Assembly: GCA_030123765.1 (NCBI GenBank)
Contig: JASJXX010000007.1
Span: forward strand, 1 to 52,479
DNA: 52,479 nt
DNA from: Actinomycetota bacterium
Lineage (GTDB): Bacteria; Actinomycetota; Acidimicrobiia; Spongiisociales; UBA5794
Reading direction: 5' to 3'
The notes beneath the pieces were generated by a model. That model was not told the DNA's origin. It saw nothing but the letters and a program-made list of their open reading frames with translations, and made no database searches. Both the position numbers and the translations under genes were made by a program. Positions 22,976 through 31,317 of this stretch are shown here, piece after piece. How positions within the stretch are numbered: position 1 is the stretch's first letter; each line of letters starts with the position of its first letter.

Positions 22976-25449
22976 CGCAGACCCCTGCATTCGTGCCGCT
23001 GCCTCCGGTTGACGCCGAGGTCAAGGTCATCTGCTGTGAATACTGTCCCGTCGCGTGCGGTTACAAGGTCTACCTCTGGCCCGAGGGGAGGGACGGTGGC
23101 CGCGCTGCAAGCGAGAATGCTCTCGGTATCGACTTCCCGACAGATCCGCTCTCTGGCAGATGGCCCTCAGAGAACATGCATACGGTCATCGAACAGAACG
23201 GGCAGCAGACGAACGTCATCATCATCCCCGATGGGGACTCTGATGTCGTGAACGTCGGGGGATCCCACTCGGTTCGCGGCGGAGCGCTCGCCAAGAAGCT
23301 GTACACCAAGAACGGTCTGACATCGGATCGGTATCTCACGCCACTGTTGAAGGTCAACGGGGAACACGTCCCTATCCCATGGGATACCGCGATCGAGCTT
23401 GTGGCCCGTCTCTCGCAGTATGTTCTCGAGGAGTGGGATGAGCTCGCGTGGGGCTTCAAGATCTACTCGTACCAGTTCTACGAGAACGTCTTCGCAGGTT
23501 CCAAGCTTGCTCTTGGCGAGATCGGCACACCAAACTTCTCCGCGCATCATGCGCCTGCGGCCGGTGACGACGTTCCAGGTCTCTCGGACACGGGAGTTGA
23601 CGCATTCGGATCGGCCTTTGTGGACGACAAGGCTGCAGATGTGCTGTTCATCGTGGGTTCAGACCCGTACGAGACGAAGACGGTCCGGTTCACCCAGTGG
23701 ATGCAGCCGGGTGGCGCGACCATCATCTACGTCGACCCACGAAAGACGTTCACCGCGAACTACGCGGTGCAACGCGGTGGTCTCCACCTCCAGTTGCTCC
23801 CTGGAACAGACACAGCGCTCCTGGGCGCTATCGCGCGCGAGATCGTTGCGAACGGTTGGGAGGACGCCGAATTCATCAGGGATCACATGGCGTCAGCCGA
23901 CGAGATCGCTGCTGAGGGAAAGTGGCGCAGGGTGAGGTTCGGCCGTTCCTTCGAGCAGTACAAGGAATATCTGATGGCTGAGCATGACTTCAGCCCGGAA
24001 GGCGTTGAAGCTGCGACAAGTGTGCCTTATGACAAGATCCGGTCGGCAGCCGAGATGATGTCCGGCGGCGGCGGCGGCGATCGCCCTAAGACGATGGTCC
24101 TGTTTGAGAAGGGCCTCTACTGGTCACACAATTACGAGAACACTGCGGCGATAGGCAGCCTCGGTATGTTGCTCGGAGCTGTTGGACGTGAGGGCCGCGC
24201 GACGTCTCGCCTGGGTGGACACCAGCGTGGCGGCCAGAAGGCGGCTGGCTATCCGAAGGACAAGTCGCCGCACTTCTTCGAGGATCACCCTGTCGAGATG
24301 GACACCGAGAGGTGGCTCTATGAAGGCAAGACTCGTCTCCGCTGGATTGTTGGCACGAACTGGATCAGCGCGATGGGCGCGTCCAACGCCCTTGAGGCGA
24401 AGGTGAAGGAGCTTACGACAATGGGTCCGGAGGTCACTTCGACCGACGTCGAGGCGGCATACGAAGCGCTCAAGGAGCGGATGGACGCCGGTGGCACTGT
24501 GATCGTGCACCAGGAGATCTACCCGAACGACTCGACACCGTATGCGGACATCATCCTCGCGGCGGGAGCGTGGGGGGAGGACACGTACGCCAGGAACAAC
24601 TCCGAGCGCAGGCTGAGGATCTACGAGAAGATCATGGATCCGCCCGGTGAGGCGCTCCCTGACTGGAAAATCTTTCAGGCCGTCGCTCAGAAGATGGGAT
24701 TCGAAGGTTTCGATTGGCAGGACACGAATGAAATATTCGAGGAGGCCGCAGCGAAGTCGTCCGGCGGACGGAGAAACTTCGCCGCGCTCGTCGAGAAGGC
24801 CGGGGCTGATGGCGTGAGAGGCCACGATCTGCTTGCGACCTACGGCACCCAGGGCCTTCAGACCCCGCTGAAGCTCGAAGGTGGCGAGCTCGTCGAGACC
24901 GTCCGGCTCCACGCCGACATGAAGTTCAATACCGACTCCGGAAAGGCGAACTTCGTGTTCGCTGATTGGGATGCCGTCAAGGAGCGCAACGCGATTCTCG
25001 CGCCCACGGGTGACGAGGTGTGGGTGCTCAACGGCCGTGTCAACGCGCTTTGGAACAATCTGTCTGACAATCTCCGCAGAGAGATCTCAAAGGAGCGGTG
25101 GCCGACAAACTTCCTCGAGGTCAACCCGCAGGACGCGGCGGATTGGGGTCTTGAGAACGGCGACCAGGTCGCCATCGAGTCGGACAGTGTGCTCGACTTC
25201 GTCGGGAAGAAGGTCACGGGTCGTTTCGAGGCGGCGGTGTACGTCTCTGACATCGTTCCACCGGGTATCACGTTCACGTACTTCATGTTCCCGGGCAACC
25301 CGGCGAACGCAGTCGTATCGGGCGACACGAGCCTCCAGCCGCTCAACTTGAGGAACAACTTCAAGCTTGGCAAGGGCACGATCACCAAGATCGGACGATC
25401 CGAATACGCAGACGTGATGTCCTTCGTTCCGAGAAACCTGGTGCCCTGA
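22972..25449 (+). CDS. aioA: Arsenite-oxidase-family molybdopterin subunit (AioA-like)
   Basis: An 825-residue DMSO-reductase-family enzyme of usual AioA length. The N-terminal CEYCPVACGYKVY gives the C-x2-C-x3-C of the AioA [3Fe-4S] cluster, with Ser in HSVRGG replacing a fourth Cys as in AioA. Compared with my memory of the Alcaligenes enzyme, the arsenite-pocket His195, Arg419 and His423 appear conserved (in AHHAPAAGDD and SRLGGHQRGG), but Glu203 looks replaced by Asp. MDPPGEALPDW and LNGRVNALW also match. There is no Tat signal, as expected if it is exported with AioB. AGGAGG precedes the GTG. No ars resistance gene is nearby. A related activity such as iodate reduction (IdrA) is not excluded. 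Confidence 0.82.
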   Translation: MTQTPAFVPLPPVDAEVKVICCEYCPVACGYKVYLWPEGRDGGRAASENALGIDFPTDPLSGRWPSENMHTVIEQNGQQTNVIIIPDGDSDVVNVGGSHSVRGGALAKKLYTKNGLTSDRYLTPLLKVNGEHVPIPWDTAIELVARLSQYVLEEWDELAWGFKIYSYQFYENVFAGSKLALGEIGTPNFSAHHAPAAGDDVPGLSDTGVDAFGSAFVDDKAADVLFIVGSDPYETKTVRFTQWMQPGGATIIYVDPRKTFTANYAVQRGGLHLQLLPGTDTALLGAIAREIVANGWEDAEFIRDHMASADEIAAEGKWRRVRFGRSFEQYKEYLMAEHDFSPEGVEAATSVPYDKIRSAAEMMSGGGGGDRPKTMVLFEKGLYWSHNYENTAAIGSLGMLLGAVGREGRATSRLGGHQRGGQKAAGYPKDKSPHFFEDHPVEMDTERWLYEGKTRLRWIVGTNWISAMGASNALEAKVKELTTMGPEVTSTDVEAAYEALKERMDAGGTVIVHQEIYPNDSTPYADIILAAGAWGEDTYARNNSERRLRIYEKIMDPPGEALPDWKIFQAVAQKMGFEGFDWQDTNEIFEEAAAKSSGGRRNFAALVEKAGADGVRGHDLLATYGTQGLQTPLKLEGGELVETVRLHADMKFNTDSGKANFVFADWDAVKERNAILAPTGDEVWVLNGRVNALWNNLSDNLRREISKERWPTNFLEVNPQDAADWGLENGDQVAIESDSVLDFVGKKVTGRFEAAVYVSDIVPPGITFTYFMFPGNPANAVVSGDTSLQPLNLRNNFKLGKGTITKIGRSEYADVMSFVPRNLVP

Positions 25450-25460
25450 CCGGCACCAGG
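25437..25460 (+). terminator. Hairpin across the aioA stop codon
   Basis: CCTGGTGCC and GGCACCAGG form a perfect 9-bp stem with a 6-nt loop that contains part of the TGA stop. No U tract follows, as is common for high-GC terminators. It may also reduce read-through into the glutaredoxin gene or protect the aioBA mRNA end. Confidence 0.5.
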
Positions 25461-25488
25461 CGATACGATCGAGCGATAGGATGCCGCG

Positions 25489-25737
25489 GTGAGCATCGTC
25501 GTATTCACCCGTCAGGGATGTCCGTTGTGTGCCGAGGGCATCGCGATCGCTCGGTCCGTGTTCGGTGGCGACGGCGTAGCCCTCGTGGACGTGGATCTTG
25601 ACCTCGAGCTGCTGGAGCGGTACACCGATCGAGTCCCGGTCATCGAGACCGAGGACGGAGCGGTGATCGATGAAGGCATCATCAGCGAGCAGGTGATCCG
25701 CGCCTTCAGAGCGGGTACTACCTGCTCCCCACGTTGA
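25489..25737 (+). CDS. Small glutaredoxin-like protein
   Basis: An 82-residue thioredoxin-fold protein. IVVFTRQGCPLCAEG carries a CPLC redox motif at the N-terminus of helix 1, and RVPVIETEDG has the cis-Pro typical of the glutathione/mycothiol-contacting loop. The family reduces disulfides or mixed thiols; with mshA elsewhere in the window, mycothiol is a likely partner. It starts with GTG 40 bp after aioA, and its end overlaps the MenJ-like gene tail-to-tail by 20 bp. Confidence 0.75.
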   Translation: MSIVVFTRQGCPLCAEGIAIARSVFGGDGVALVDVDLDLELLERYTDRVPVIETEDGAVIDEGIISEQVIRAFRAGTTCSPR

Positions 25738-26944
25738 CGACGCGTTCGATCGCTGTGTAGACGTGCTCTGACATCTTCGCTTCGTCAGGGTCGAGGAGGT
25801 TGGCCATGACCTTGAGCGTCCACTCCATCAGTGGCCGTGAGCGGAGTCCCACCGTGGTGAGCGTCCGCATGACTACAGGGTTGCCGATCGCCTTGACGAA
25901 CACTCGCGCAACGCGGTGATAGTCGCCGTAGACATCCTCAAGCTCCCTGGAGTAGCCAGCGAGGGCCTCGTCGTCTCCCGCGGCTGCTTCGGCTACCCAC
26001 CGTGCCGCCATTCTTCCTGTCTCGTATGCGTAGTCGATTCCCTCGCCGTTGAAGGGGTTCACCGCACCAGAGGCATCGCCAATGATCACCCAGTTGCGAC
26101 CGACCTTAGGGCCGACGGAGAGCGACATCGGGAGCTTGCCGCCTATCGGCTTCGTATGCGGCGTCACCTCGGTGACCTTCCAATGGTCGGGGAGGGAAGC
26201 GATGTAGGCGTCGAGGATCCGGCTCGTGTTGATGTCCTTCCAACCCTTGAAGGTGGAGATGAGGCCTGCACCAACGTTGATCTCGCCGTCGCCGAGCGGG
26301 AACACCCACCCGTATCCGGGCATGGCTCGTCCCTCGGCGTCGCGGATGTCGAGCTGGCTCTCGATGAAGCGGTCATCTGAGTGGGGGCTCTCGTAGTAGG
26401 CGCGCACCGCGAGGCCGAACGGGTAGTCCTTGCGTCGGGAAGCACCAACGTTCCGTCCGAATCGAGAGTTCGATCCGTCTGCGATGATGACGAGATCGGG
26501 GTGTACGACGCGGGCGCCCTCATCGTTCGTGAGGCGAACCCCTGTGATCGTGTCGTCCGCGACGATGGGCGCGGCCGTTGTCCCCTGCTCGATGGTTGCA
26601 CCGTGCTTCTCCGCCATTCCGGCGACGACGCCGTCGAGATCTGCCCGGCGCATCGTGGCTCCCCAGTTCGGGTACGCGGAGTGTTCTGGCCACGGCATCT
26701 CCATCTTGAGGCCGCCTGCGTAAGCTCGAAGCCCTTCGATGCGGTGCAGGTCGAGGCCGTCGAAGTCGAAGCCCATATCCAGGAGCTCTCTGATTGCTCG
26801 GGGAGTCAGCCCGTCGCCGCATGCCTTCTCACGCGGATAGCGCTTCTTCTCCACGAGGTGAACCTCGACACCGTTGCGGGCGAGCCAGAACGCGGCTGCG
26901 GCACCACCGGGTCCGCCGCCAACGACAAGAACCGTCTTTGTCAT
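25718..26944 (-). CDS. FAD-dependent geranylgeranyl/menaquinone reductase family (MenJ-like)
   Basis: A 408-residue flavoprotein. It has the N-terminal FAD motif VVGGGPGGAAAAFWLARNG, the ACGDGLTPRA segment typical of the geranylgeranyl reductase family, and GDASGAVNPFNGEGIDYA as the second FAD motif near residue 290. In Actinobacteria close relatives saturate one isoprene unit of menaquinone (MenJ); others act on archaeal lipids or chlorophyll. Lying just downstream of the membrane cytochrome c gene on the same strand (40-bp gap), a role in modifying the quinone used by the neighbouring complex is plausible. Confidence 0.82.
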   Translation of the reverse strand: MTKTVLVVGGGPGGAAAAFWLARNGVEVHLVEKKRYPREKACGDGLTPRAIRELLDMGFDFDGLDLHRIEGLRAYAGGLKMEMPWPEHSAYPNWGATMRRADLDGVVAGMAEKHGATIEQGTTAAPIVADDTITGVRLTNDEGARVVHPDLVIIADGSNSRFGRNVGASRRKDYPFGLAVRAYYESPHSDDRFIESQLDIRDAEGRAMPGYGWVFPLGDGEINVGAGLISTFKGWKDINTSRILDAYIASLPDHWKVTEVTPHTKPIGGKLPMSLSVGPKVGRNWVIIGDASGAVNPFNGEGIDYAYETGRMAARWVAEAAAGDDEALAGYSRELEDVYGDYHRVARVFVKAIGNPVVMRTLTTVGLRSRPLMEWTLKVMANLLDPDEAKMSEHVYTAIERVVNVGSR

Positions 26945-26983
26945 GAGTAGGGAGAGTACTGACCCGGTAGGCCGAAAAACCCG

Positions 26984-28138
26984 TCAGGAACTGGCAGCTT
27001 CGGTGGCGGCACCACCGACGAGGCCACAGTCGATCTCAGCTTGTTCGAGAGGCTGGCCTCCGAACTCGACACGGTTGAAGAGGCTCACGGCAGCGACCTG
27101 CTCATCGGTCAACCTTCCCCCGAACCCGGGCATGAGGCCGAATCCGCCCACAGGCTTGTTGGTCGCGCCGTAGGTCGGATCTGGCCAGCCTGCCGTGCCG
27201 AGTTGCGTCCATTCGATCTGCTCGGCACATGAGCCTGCCGGGAAGACTGCCAGTAGTGCTCCGCCCGTGAACGCAGGTCCTGCGCCTCCGGAGCCATCTG
27301 CGCTGTGGCAGGCAGCGCACTGGACGTAGAGAATCTCACCCTCAGCGAAGAAGTCGGCTTGCACGAGTCCAAACGCCGACCCGTCACAGTTCACGGTTTG
27401 GCCCGTTGTGGGATCTACGAGCAACTGGCCCGCGTTCCCGCAGTCGGGACCGCTCGGGGTGAGGAGGATGTAGATGATGGCGAGGAGCGGGATGAGCACG
27501 AACGCGGCTGCGAGCCAGCGTGGGTAGCCGCTCCGCGCGCCCGGGGTCTCCTTCGCCTCCTCCGATGGTGTATCGGCCTCTGGAGCGGAGGCCTCGATGA
27601 CGTCAACCTCGGGAGCAGCCTCCGGCTCCTCCTCCTTCGCGGAGGTCGGTGCCGAAGCTGAATCTTGTTCGGGAGGAGCTGCCGTCGCTGGTTCTGGTTC
27701 GGCAGCGGGCTCCGGGCTGGCAGGGGCAGCATCGGCCGCAGCTCTGAGCTCATCGAGATCGACTCCTGCCCAATCCGCGAGGACCTCGTCGATCGTCGAC
27801 TCCGAGTGCTCCGCTCTCGCGGTCGCCGACGAGAGGATCAACTTTGGCGGCATGCGCTTGGCATCTGCCGCGAGTTGTACGAGGGAGTCGGTTGTGACCT
27901 TCGCGGGAGGTGCGGCCGGTGCAGCAGGTGCAGCAGGTGGAGCAGGCGCGTCGGAGAGCGGCTCCGTCGCTTCTGGCTGAGCCGATGCAGGCTCACCTGC
28001 GTCGGCATCGCCCGCCCACTCGCGCAGCACAGCTTCAAGCGTCGTCCCTATCTTGTCGGCGCGTGCCTGGGCCGACCGTTTGACGAGAGACGCCGGCATC
28101 CCCCTGATCTCGGCCACTCGCTGGAGCAGTTCTTCCAT
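26984..28138 (-). CDS. Membrane-anchored monohaem cytochrome c with two N-terminal helical modules
   Basis: A 384-residue protein in four parts. Residues ~8-43 and ~90-125 are two copies of a helical module (MPASLVKRSAQARA ... VLREWAG and MPPKLILSSATARA ... VLADWAG). A Pro/Ala/Glu-rich linker runs to ~200. One membrane helix (WLAAAFVLIPLLAIIYILL) follows, then an outside cytochrome c domain with CAACH and MPGFGG as likely Met ligand. The long N-terminus has no signal, so it should stay cytoplasmic. The same module is found in the cytochrome b C-terminal half at 32104, in the divergent operon. The gene starts 5 bp after the CcoN-CcoO stop, with GAGG upstream. It may replace CcoP in the complex. 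Confidence 0.8.
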   Translation of the reverse strand: MEELLQRVAEIRGMPASLVKRSAQARADKIGTTLEAVLREWAGDADAGEPASAQPEATEPLSDAPAPPAAPAAPAAPPAKVTTDSLVQLAADAKRMPPKLILSSATARAEHSESTIDEVLADWAGVDLDELRAAADAAPASPEPAAEPEPATAAPPEQDSASAPTSAKEEEPEAAPEVDVIEASAPEADTPSEEAKETPGARSGYPRWLAAAFVLIPLLAIIYILLTPSGPDCGNAGQLLVDPTTGQTVNCDGSAFGLVQADFFAEGEILYVQCAACHSADGSGGAGPAFTGGALLAVFPAGSCAEQIEWTQLGTAGWPDPTYGATNKPVGGFGLMPGFGGRLTDEQVAAVSLFNRVEFGGQPLEQAEIDCGLVGGAATEAASS

Positions 28139-28142
28139 CGTT

Positions 28143-30044
28143 CTACCTCAACGTCTCGATGTAGCTGACAATTGCGTCGATGTCCGCCTCCGAGAGATAG
28201 GAGTAGGACGGCATGATCGACCACGGTCGTGCAGACCGCGGATCGATCAGGTGTGACCTGACAAATGAGGGGTCAAAACCCTCGCGGCTGGCGACACGCA
28301 TCAGGTCCGGCCCGAACCGCATGCCGGTAACCAGCGCGGGATCCTCATGGGCGTAGTCGCCGGCGACGCTCACCGCGCCGAGACCAACATCGGTGACGAT
28401 CGGTCGGACCGACTGGGAGTGGCACTCTGCGCAGCCTTCGGAGATGTAGATTTCGCGTCCCTGGAGTTCGAGGGTTCCCGCCTCATAGGTTCGGAACCGA
28501 TCCGCCGTTAGTGACGACGCGGTGCTCGTGTTGTCCATCATCGGGAGAATTGCCGTGAAGAGCGCTGCGGCTACCCAGACGGCTGTCGCACCCCAGACGA
28601 GGCGTCTCCACGTGAGGTATCGGACGGCACCTTCGAACTGCAGGTCGTACTCGATCGGAGCCTCGGAGACTTCGAGGAGTTCGCTCGAAGTCGTCCTGAT
28701 CCGGAGTAGATATCCGACCTGAGCGATCGAGTACAGCACGAGCGAGATAGCTGCTACCCAGAGGAATGGGGCGAGCGAAGCGACGGCGATCTCATAGCCA
28801 GGCCCATAATTTGGGAAGAGCTGGCTCGACGGACCCGCGATCCAGGAGAAACCTGAGACTGCGCCCCCGGCGAGAAACGCAACGGACGCGCCGGCCACAC
28901 CGATGAGTGACCACGAGAAGTGGAAGCTCGACCCGGATGCCCTACCGCCCCTGCGAACGCTGTTCGCAGCGAATATGGCGAACGATCCACCACCCAGGAC
29001 GATGAGTGTCTCAAGGCCCGTGGTCCACGTGGAGTACTGAACCGCGCCACTCGTCGCTCGCCACGCGGCGAGGAAGTTGACGATGGTCGCTGTAGCGAGA
29101 GCGAGGCCTGCGACGACGCCGTAGCGCAACGTTGCTCGGTCGGGGATGCTGGCAGTGCGGCCTTTCAGCATCAACCCGAGATCCATGACGATCGCGAGCA
29201 GAGGGACGAATGCCGCGATCGCGAATGCAATGGTGAGGGTCTCGTACCAGTCCGGGCTCGCCGAGTAGATGAGTTCGACGCCGCCCATGAATGCCCACAC
29301 GAGCGTGAGTGACCAGAAGCCGAGCGCCGCGAGCGGCCTTGGCTCAGTGGGGTCGACGCCGCTGATTTTCGAGAAGGCGAAGTAGAGGAGACCGACAGCG
29401 AGGCTCACAGCGAAGAGCCGGTTCGTCCCTGCGTACACGAATGCTGCCTGGATCGATCCCGGGATCCCTGACATGAGCGGGATCAGTCCGAAGAGCGCTG
29501 ATGCGGTGAGCCACCAGGATGCAGCGGTGATGTACCAGCCTGCGGCCCCGAGGCGATCAGCTCGTTGCTTCGCCATCGCGGTGATGACGAGAGAAGCTGC
29601 AAGGTATCCGATGGCTGAGATCGCCCTTGTCCAGATCGGGCCTTCCTGGCCGGGGATTCCGGAGGAGAGCCCACCGATGAGGGCTCCGGCGGTCGCGAAC
29701 ACTCCGAACGCGATGAGCACTAGCGCGGTCATGGCGAGACGCTTGCGCCGCAATTCTTGACCCGTGATCTGGCTGAGGACGTAGAACGAGAGGCCGAGGC
29801 CTGCAAGGGTGAGCCATCCGCTGGCGAGTAGGGCGCGTCCGGCTGGTGCGAGCCGACCGTAGGTTGTGTACGCGGTTCCCGACAAGAGGTCGGGGAGAAC
29901 GAGCTGGAGAGCCGCGAGCGTCGTGGTCACGAGCCCGAGCACGAAGAGGAACGTCGCTACCAGTACGTACTTACCGGCCATCCTGGCCCCTCTGTCGTCA
30001 GCCTCAGCTCGGACTGGTTCATGCGGTGCAATGTCAGCGGTCAC
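28143..30044 (-). CDS. Ligand-less CcoN-like membrane protein fused to CcoO-like cytochrome c
   Basis: The N-terminal ~480 residues follow CcoN of cbb3 oxidase along their length: TTYGRLAP matches the CcoN YGRLRP segment, ELIYSASPDW matches the HLHYTALPDW segment, and QYSTWTTG matches the HYTDWTIG segment. Every metal-ligand His I can place is gone: low-spin haem His to Gly, CuB HH to Val-Glu, and GHVH to GLET. The membrane part has almost no His at all. The C-terminal ~140 residues are CcoO-like, with a membrane helix, REIYISEGCAECHSQ and MPSYSYL, so they should bind one haem c. It is therefore not an oxidase; an electron-transfer or structural role is likely. I prefer the GTG at 30044, after AGGAGG; 29981 (ATG) and 30125 are alternatives. 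Confidence 0.8.
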   Translation of the reverse strand: MTADIAPHEPVRAEADDRGARMAGKYVLVATFLFVLGLVTTTLAALQLVLPDLLSGTAYTTYGRLAPAGRALLASGWLTLAGLGLSFYVLSQITGQELRRKRLAMTALVLIAFGVFATAGALIGGLSSGIPGQEGPIWTRAISAIGYLAASLVITAMAKQRADRLGAAGWYITAASWWLTASALFGLIPLMSGIPGSIQAAFVYAGTNRLFAVSLAVGLLYFAFSKISGVDPTEPRPLAALGFWSLTLVWAFMGGVELIYSASPDWYETLTIAFAIAAFVPLLAIVMDLGLMLKGRTASIPDRATLRYGVVAGLALATATIVNFLAAWRATSGAVQYSTWTTGLETLIVLGGGSFAIFAANSVRRGGRASGSSFHFSWSLIGVAGASVAFLAGGAVSGFSWIAGPSSQLFPNYGPGYEIAVASLAPFLWVAAISLVLYSIAQVGYLLRIRTTSSELLEVSEAPIEYDLQFEGAVRYLTWRRLVWGATAVWVAAALFTAILPMMDNTSTASSLTADRFRTYEAGTLELQGREIYISEGCAECHSQSVRPIVTDVGLGAVSVAGDYAHEDPALVTGMRFGPDLMRVASREGFDPSFVRSHLIDPRSARPWSIMPSYSYLSEADIDAIVSYIETLR

Positions 30045-30259
30045 GCTTGCAGCGTCCTCCTGATGGGGCTTCTTGTTCGTGGTATCACTCGGCGGCTGAA
30101 ACTCTAGCCGCAGACACGGCGGCACCTGTTATCGGTTGGTGATCCTTGATGGAATCGTCGAGAATTCTCGTGCTTCTTTCGACAAATTGCAGGTGAGGCA
30201 ACTTGAGTGCCGAAGCTATCGCCAGTGGCGTACAATGCCGGAGCCCGCTAGGGAGACTC
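30045..30259. promoter_or_regulatory. Divergent control region between the two respiratory operons
   Basis: About 215 bp separate the divergent operons under the start codons I chose. It contains the perfect 12-bp palindrome CGAGAATTCTCG at 30159-30170, a candidate operator, and TACAAT at 30231-30236, a possible -10 for the plus operon about 24 bp before its GTG. AGGTGAGG before the TTG at 30203 marks an alternative start. No known regulator site was recognised. Confidence 0.4.
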
Positions 30260-30844
30260 GTGAGAAAGCACAAGAATCTCGTCACAGGAATCGCGCTCAT
30301 CGTGATCGGTCTTGCCGTCACGACCGCCGGCTCGATCGTGGTGCACATGACCGAGGCCCCGCCATTTGACAGCCTCGGCAGGGAGCTTTTCCCCAACGTT
30401 CCTCGCGGTTGGATCCTCACCACCGTTGCACAACTCGTCGCGCTCGGCGGTGTACTCGTCGCTATGGCAGGGGTCACGGTCGCCTGGGTCTACAAGCGCA
30501 CTCTCACCTGGGCTACCGCCATGCTGGGAGCACTCCTATTCACGGCTCTGATGTTCATCATTTTTGCCATCATCCCGAACCAGTTCCTGACCCTCACGCA
30601 GGCGACGCTCGAGTGGACTCCGCGGAAGATCTTCGTGACGATCCCTCTGGTCCTGGCACTGAACAACGAGGTCTCGATCTCGTACGCCGTGCTCAAGGAC
30701 ATGATCGCAGCAGGGTACGCGTCGACGATGCTCATCCTGGTCCCGGTCGTGATGTACAAGTGGCAGGAGCGACCGAAGAAGGTAGTCGCGCCGAAACCAG
30801 CACCTGTCTCGCACTATGGTCGGCCGCTGCGAGTCGACCCCTGA
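30260..30844 (+). CDS. Four-helix membrane protein, first gene of the bc-type operon
   Basis: About 194 residues with four to five hydrophobic helices: a basic start (RKHKNLVTGIALIVIGLAV), then a short outside loop, TTVAQLVALGGVLVAMAGVTVAW, WATAMLGALLFTALMFIIFAI and STMLILVPVVMY, ending in a Lys/Pro-rich cytoplasmic tail. I do not recognise the family. I prefer the GTG at 30260, preceded by AGGGAG and placed after TACAAT; the TTG at 30203 adds 19 residues. The stop overlaps the ferredoxin start (TGATG), so they are translationally coupled. It is probably a membrane subunit that anchors the ferredoxin or binds the b cytochrome. Confidence 0.65.
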   Translation: MRKHKNLVTGIALIVIGLAVTTAGSIVVHMTEAPPFDSLGRELFPNVPRGWILTTVAQLVALGGVLVAMAGVTVAWVYKRTLTWATAMLGALLFTALMFIIFAIIPNQFLTLTQATLEWTPRKIFVTIPLVLALNNEVSISYAVLKDMIAAGYASTMLILVPVVMYKWQERPKKVVAPKPAPVSHYGRPLRVDP

Positions 30845-31287
30845 TGGCGAAGGAAGCCTGGCTCGAGATGCCGCCGATCCGCGACGACTATCAGCTCGCG
30901 ATCGTGGATGTGGAGTACATGGCGGCGGCTGTCAAGCCGAAACAGTTCATCCACATCGATGAGACCGAGTGCATTCTCTGCGCCGGATGCGTCGATATCT
31001 GTCCGTGGAAGTGCATCCATATACTGAGCCCCGAAATCATCACGGAGGTCTTCGGCGTCGAGGATCCGAACGACAAGCCTGAGAATCAGGCTGTGTTCCT
31101 GATTGACGACACCGAGTGCACACGATGCAAACTTTGTGTCGATCGGTGCCCGACGAATGTCATCACGATCGGGAAGTTCGGTGGTTCGCTCGCAGCGCAG
31201 ATCGACGGCTTTGAGTCCGCGCCGTGGGAGTACGACTCGGGCGGACGTGACACGAAGAATGGTCGAGCTTACGGCGTGCGCTGGTAA
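30844..31287 (+). CDS. Two-[4Fe-4S] ferredoxin-like subunit
   Basis: A 147-residue cytosolic iron-sulfur protein. The first cluster motif is CILCAGCVDICPWKC (C-x2-C-x2-C-x3-C with an extra Cys), and the second is CTRCKLCVDRCPTNV. The region between the motifs, with EDPNDKPENQAVFLIDD, is longer than in small bacterial ferredoxins. An N-terminal arm of ~40 residues and a C-terminal tail (GFESAPWEYDSGGRDTK) are unusual. It is encoded inside the cytochrome b/Rieske operon, so a fixed subunit on the cytoplasmic face is more likely than a free carrier. The longer track ORF from 30409 is an out-of-frame extension over the previous gene. Confidence 0.85.
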   Translation: MAKEAWLEMPPIRDDYQLAIVDVEYMAAAVKPKQFIHIDETECILCAGCVDICPWKCIHILSPEIITEVFGVEDPNDKPENQAVFLIDDTECTRCKLCVDRCPTNVITIGKFGGSLAAQIDGFESAPWEYDSGGRDTKNGRAYGVRW

Positions 31288-31317
31288 GCACGACGAGAGA
31301 CTACGAGGAGAACCAAG

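Noticed and set aside
22972-25449. Formate dehydrogenase or nitrate reductase alpha subunit
   Set aside because: The C-x2-C-x3-C motif with Ser as fourth residue, the GGHQ segment and the paired AioB-type Rieske protein fit the AioA family and not those enzymes.
28143-30044. Functional cbb3-type cytochrome oxidase
   Set aside because: The CcoN-like part lacks every haem and copper His, so oxygen reduction is not credible.
30409-31287. 292-aa version of the ferredoxin ORF
   Set aside because: Its first part lies out of frame over the preceding membrane protein gene; the TGATG overlap supports the start at 30844.
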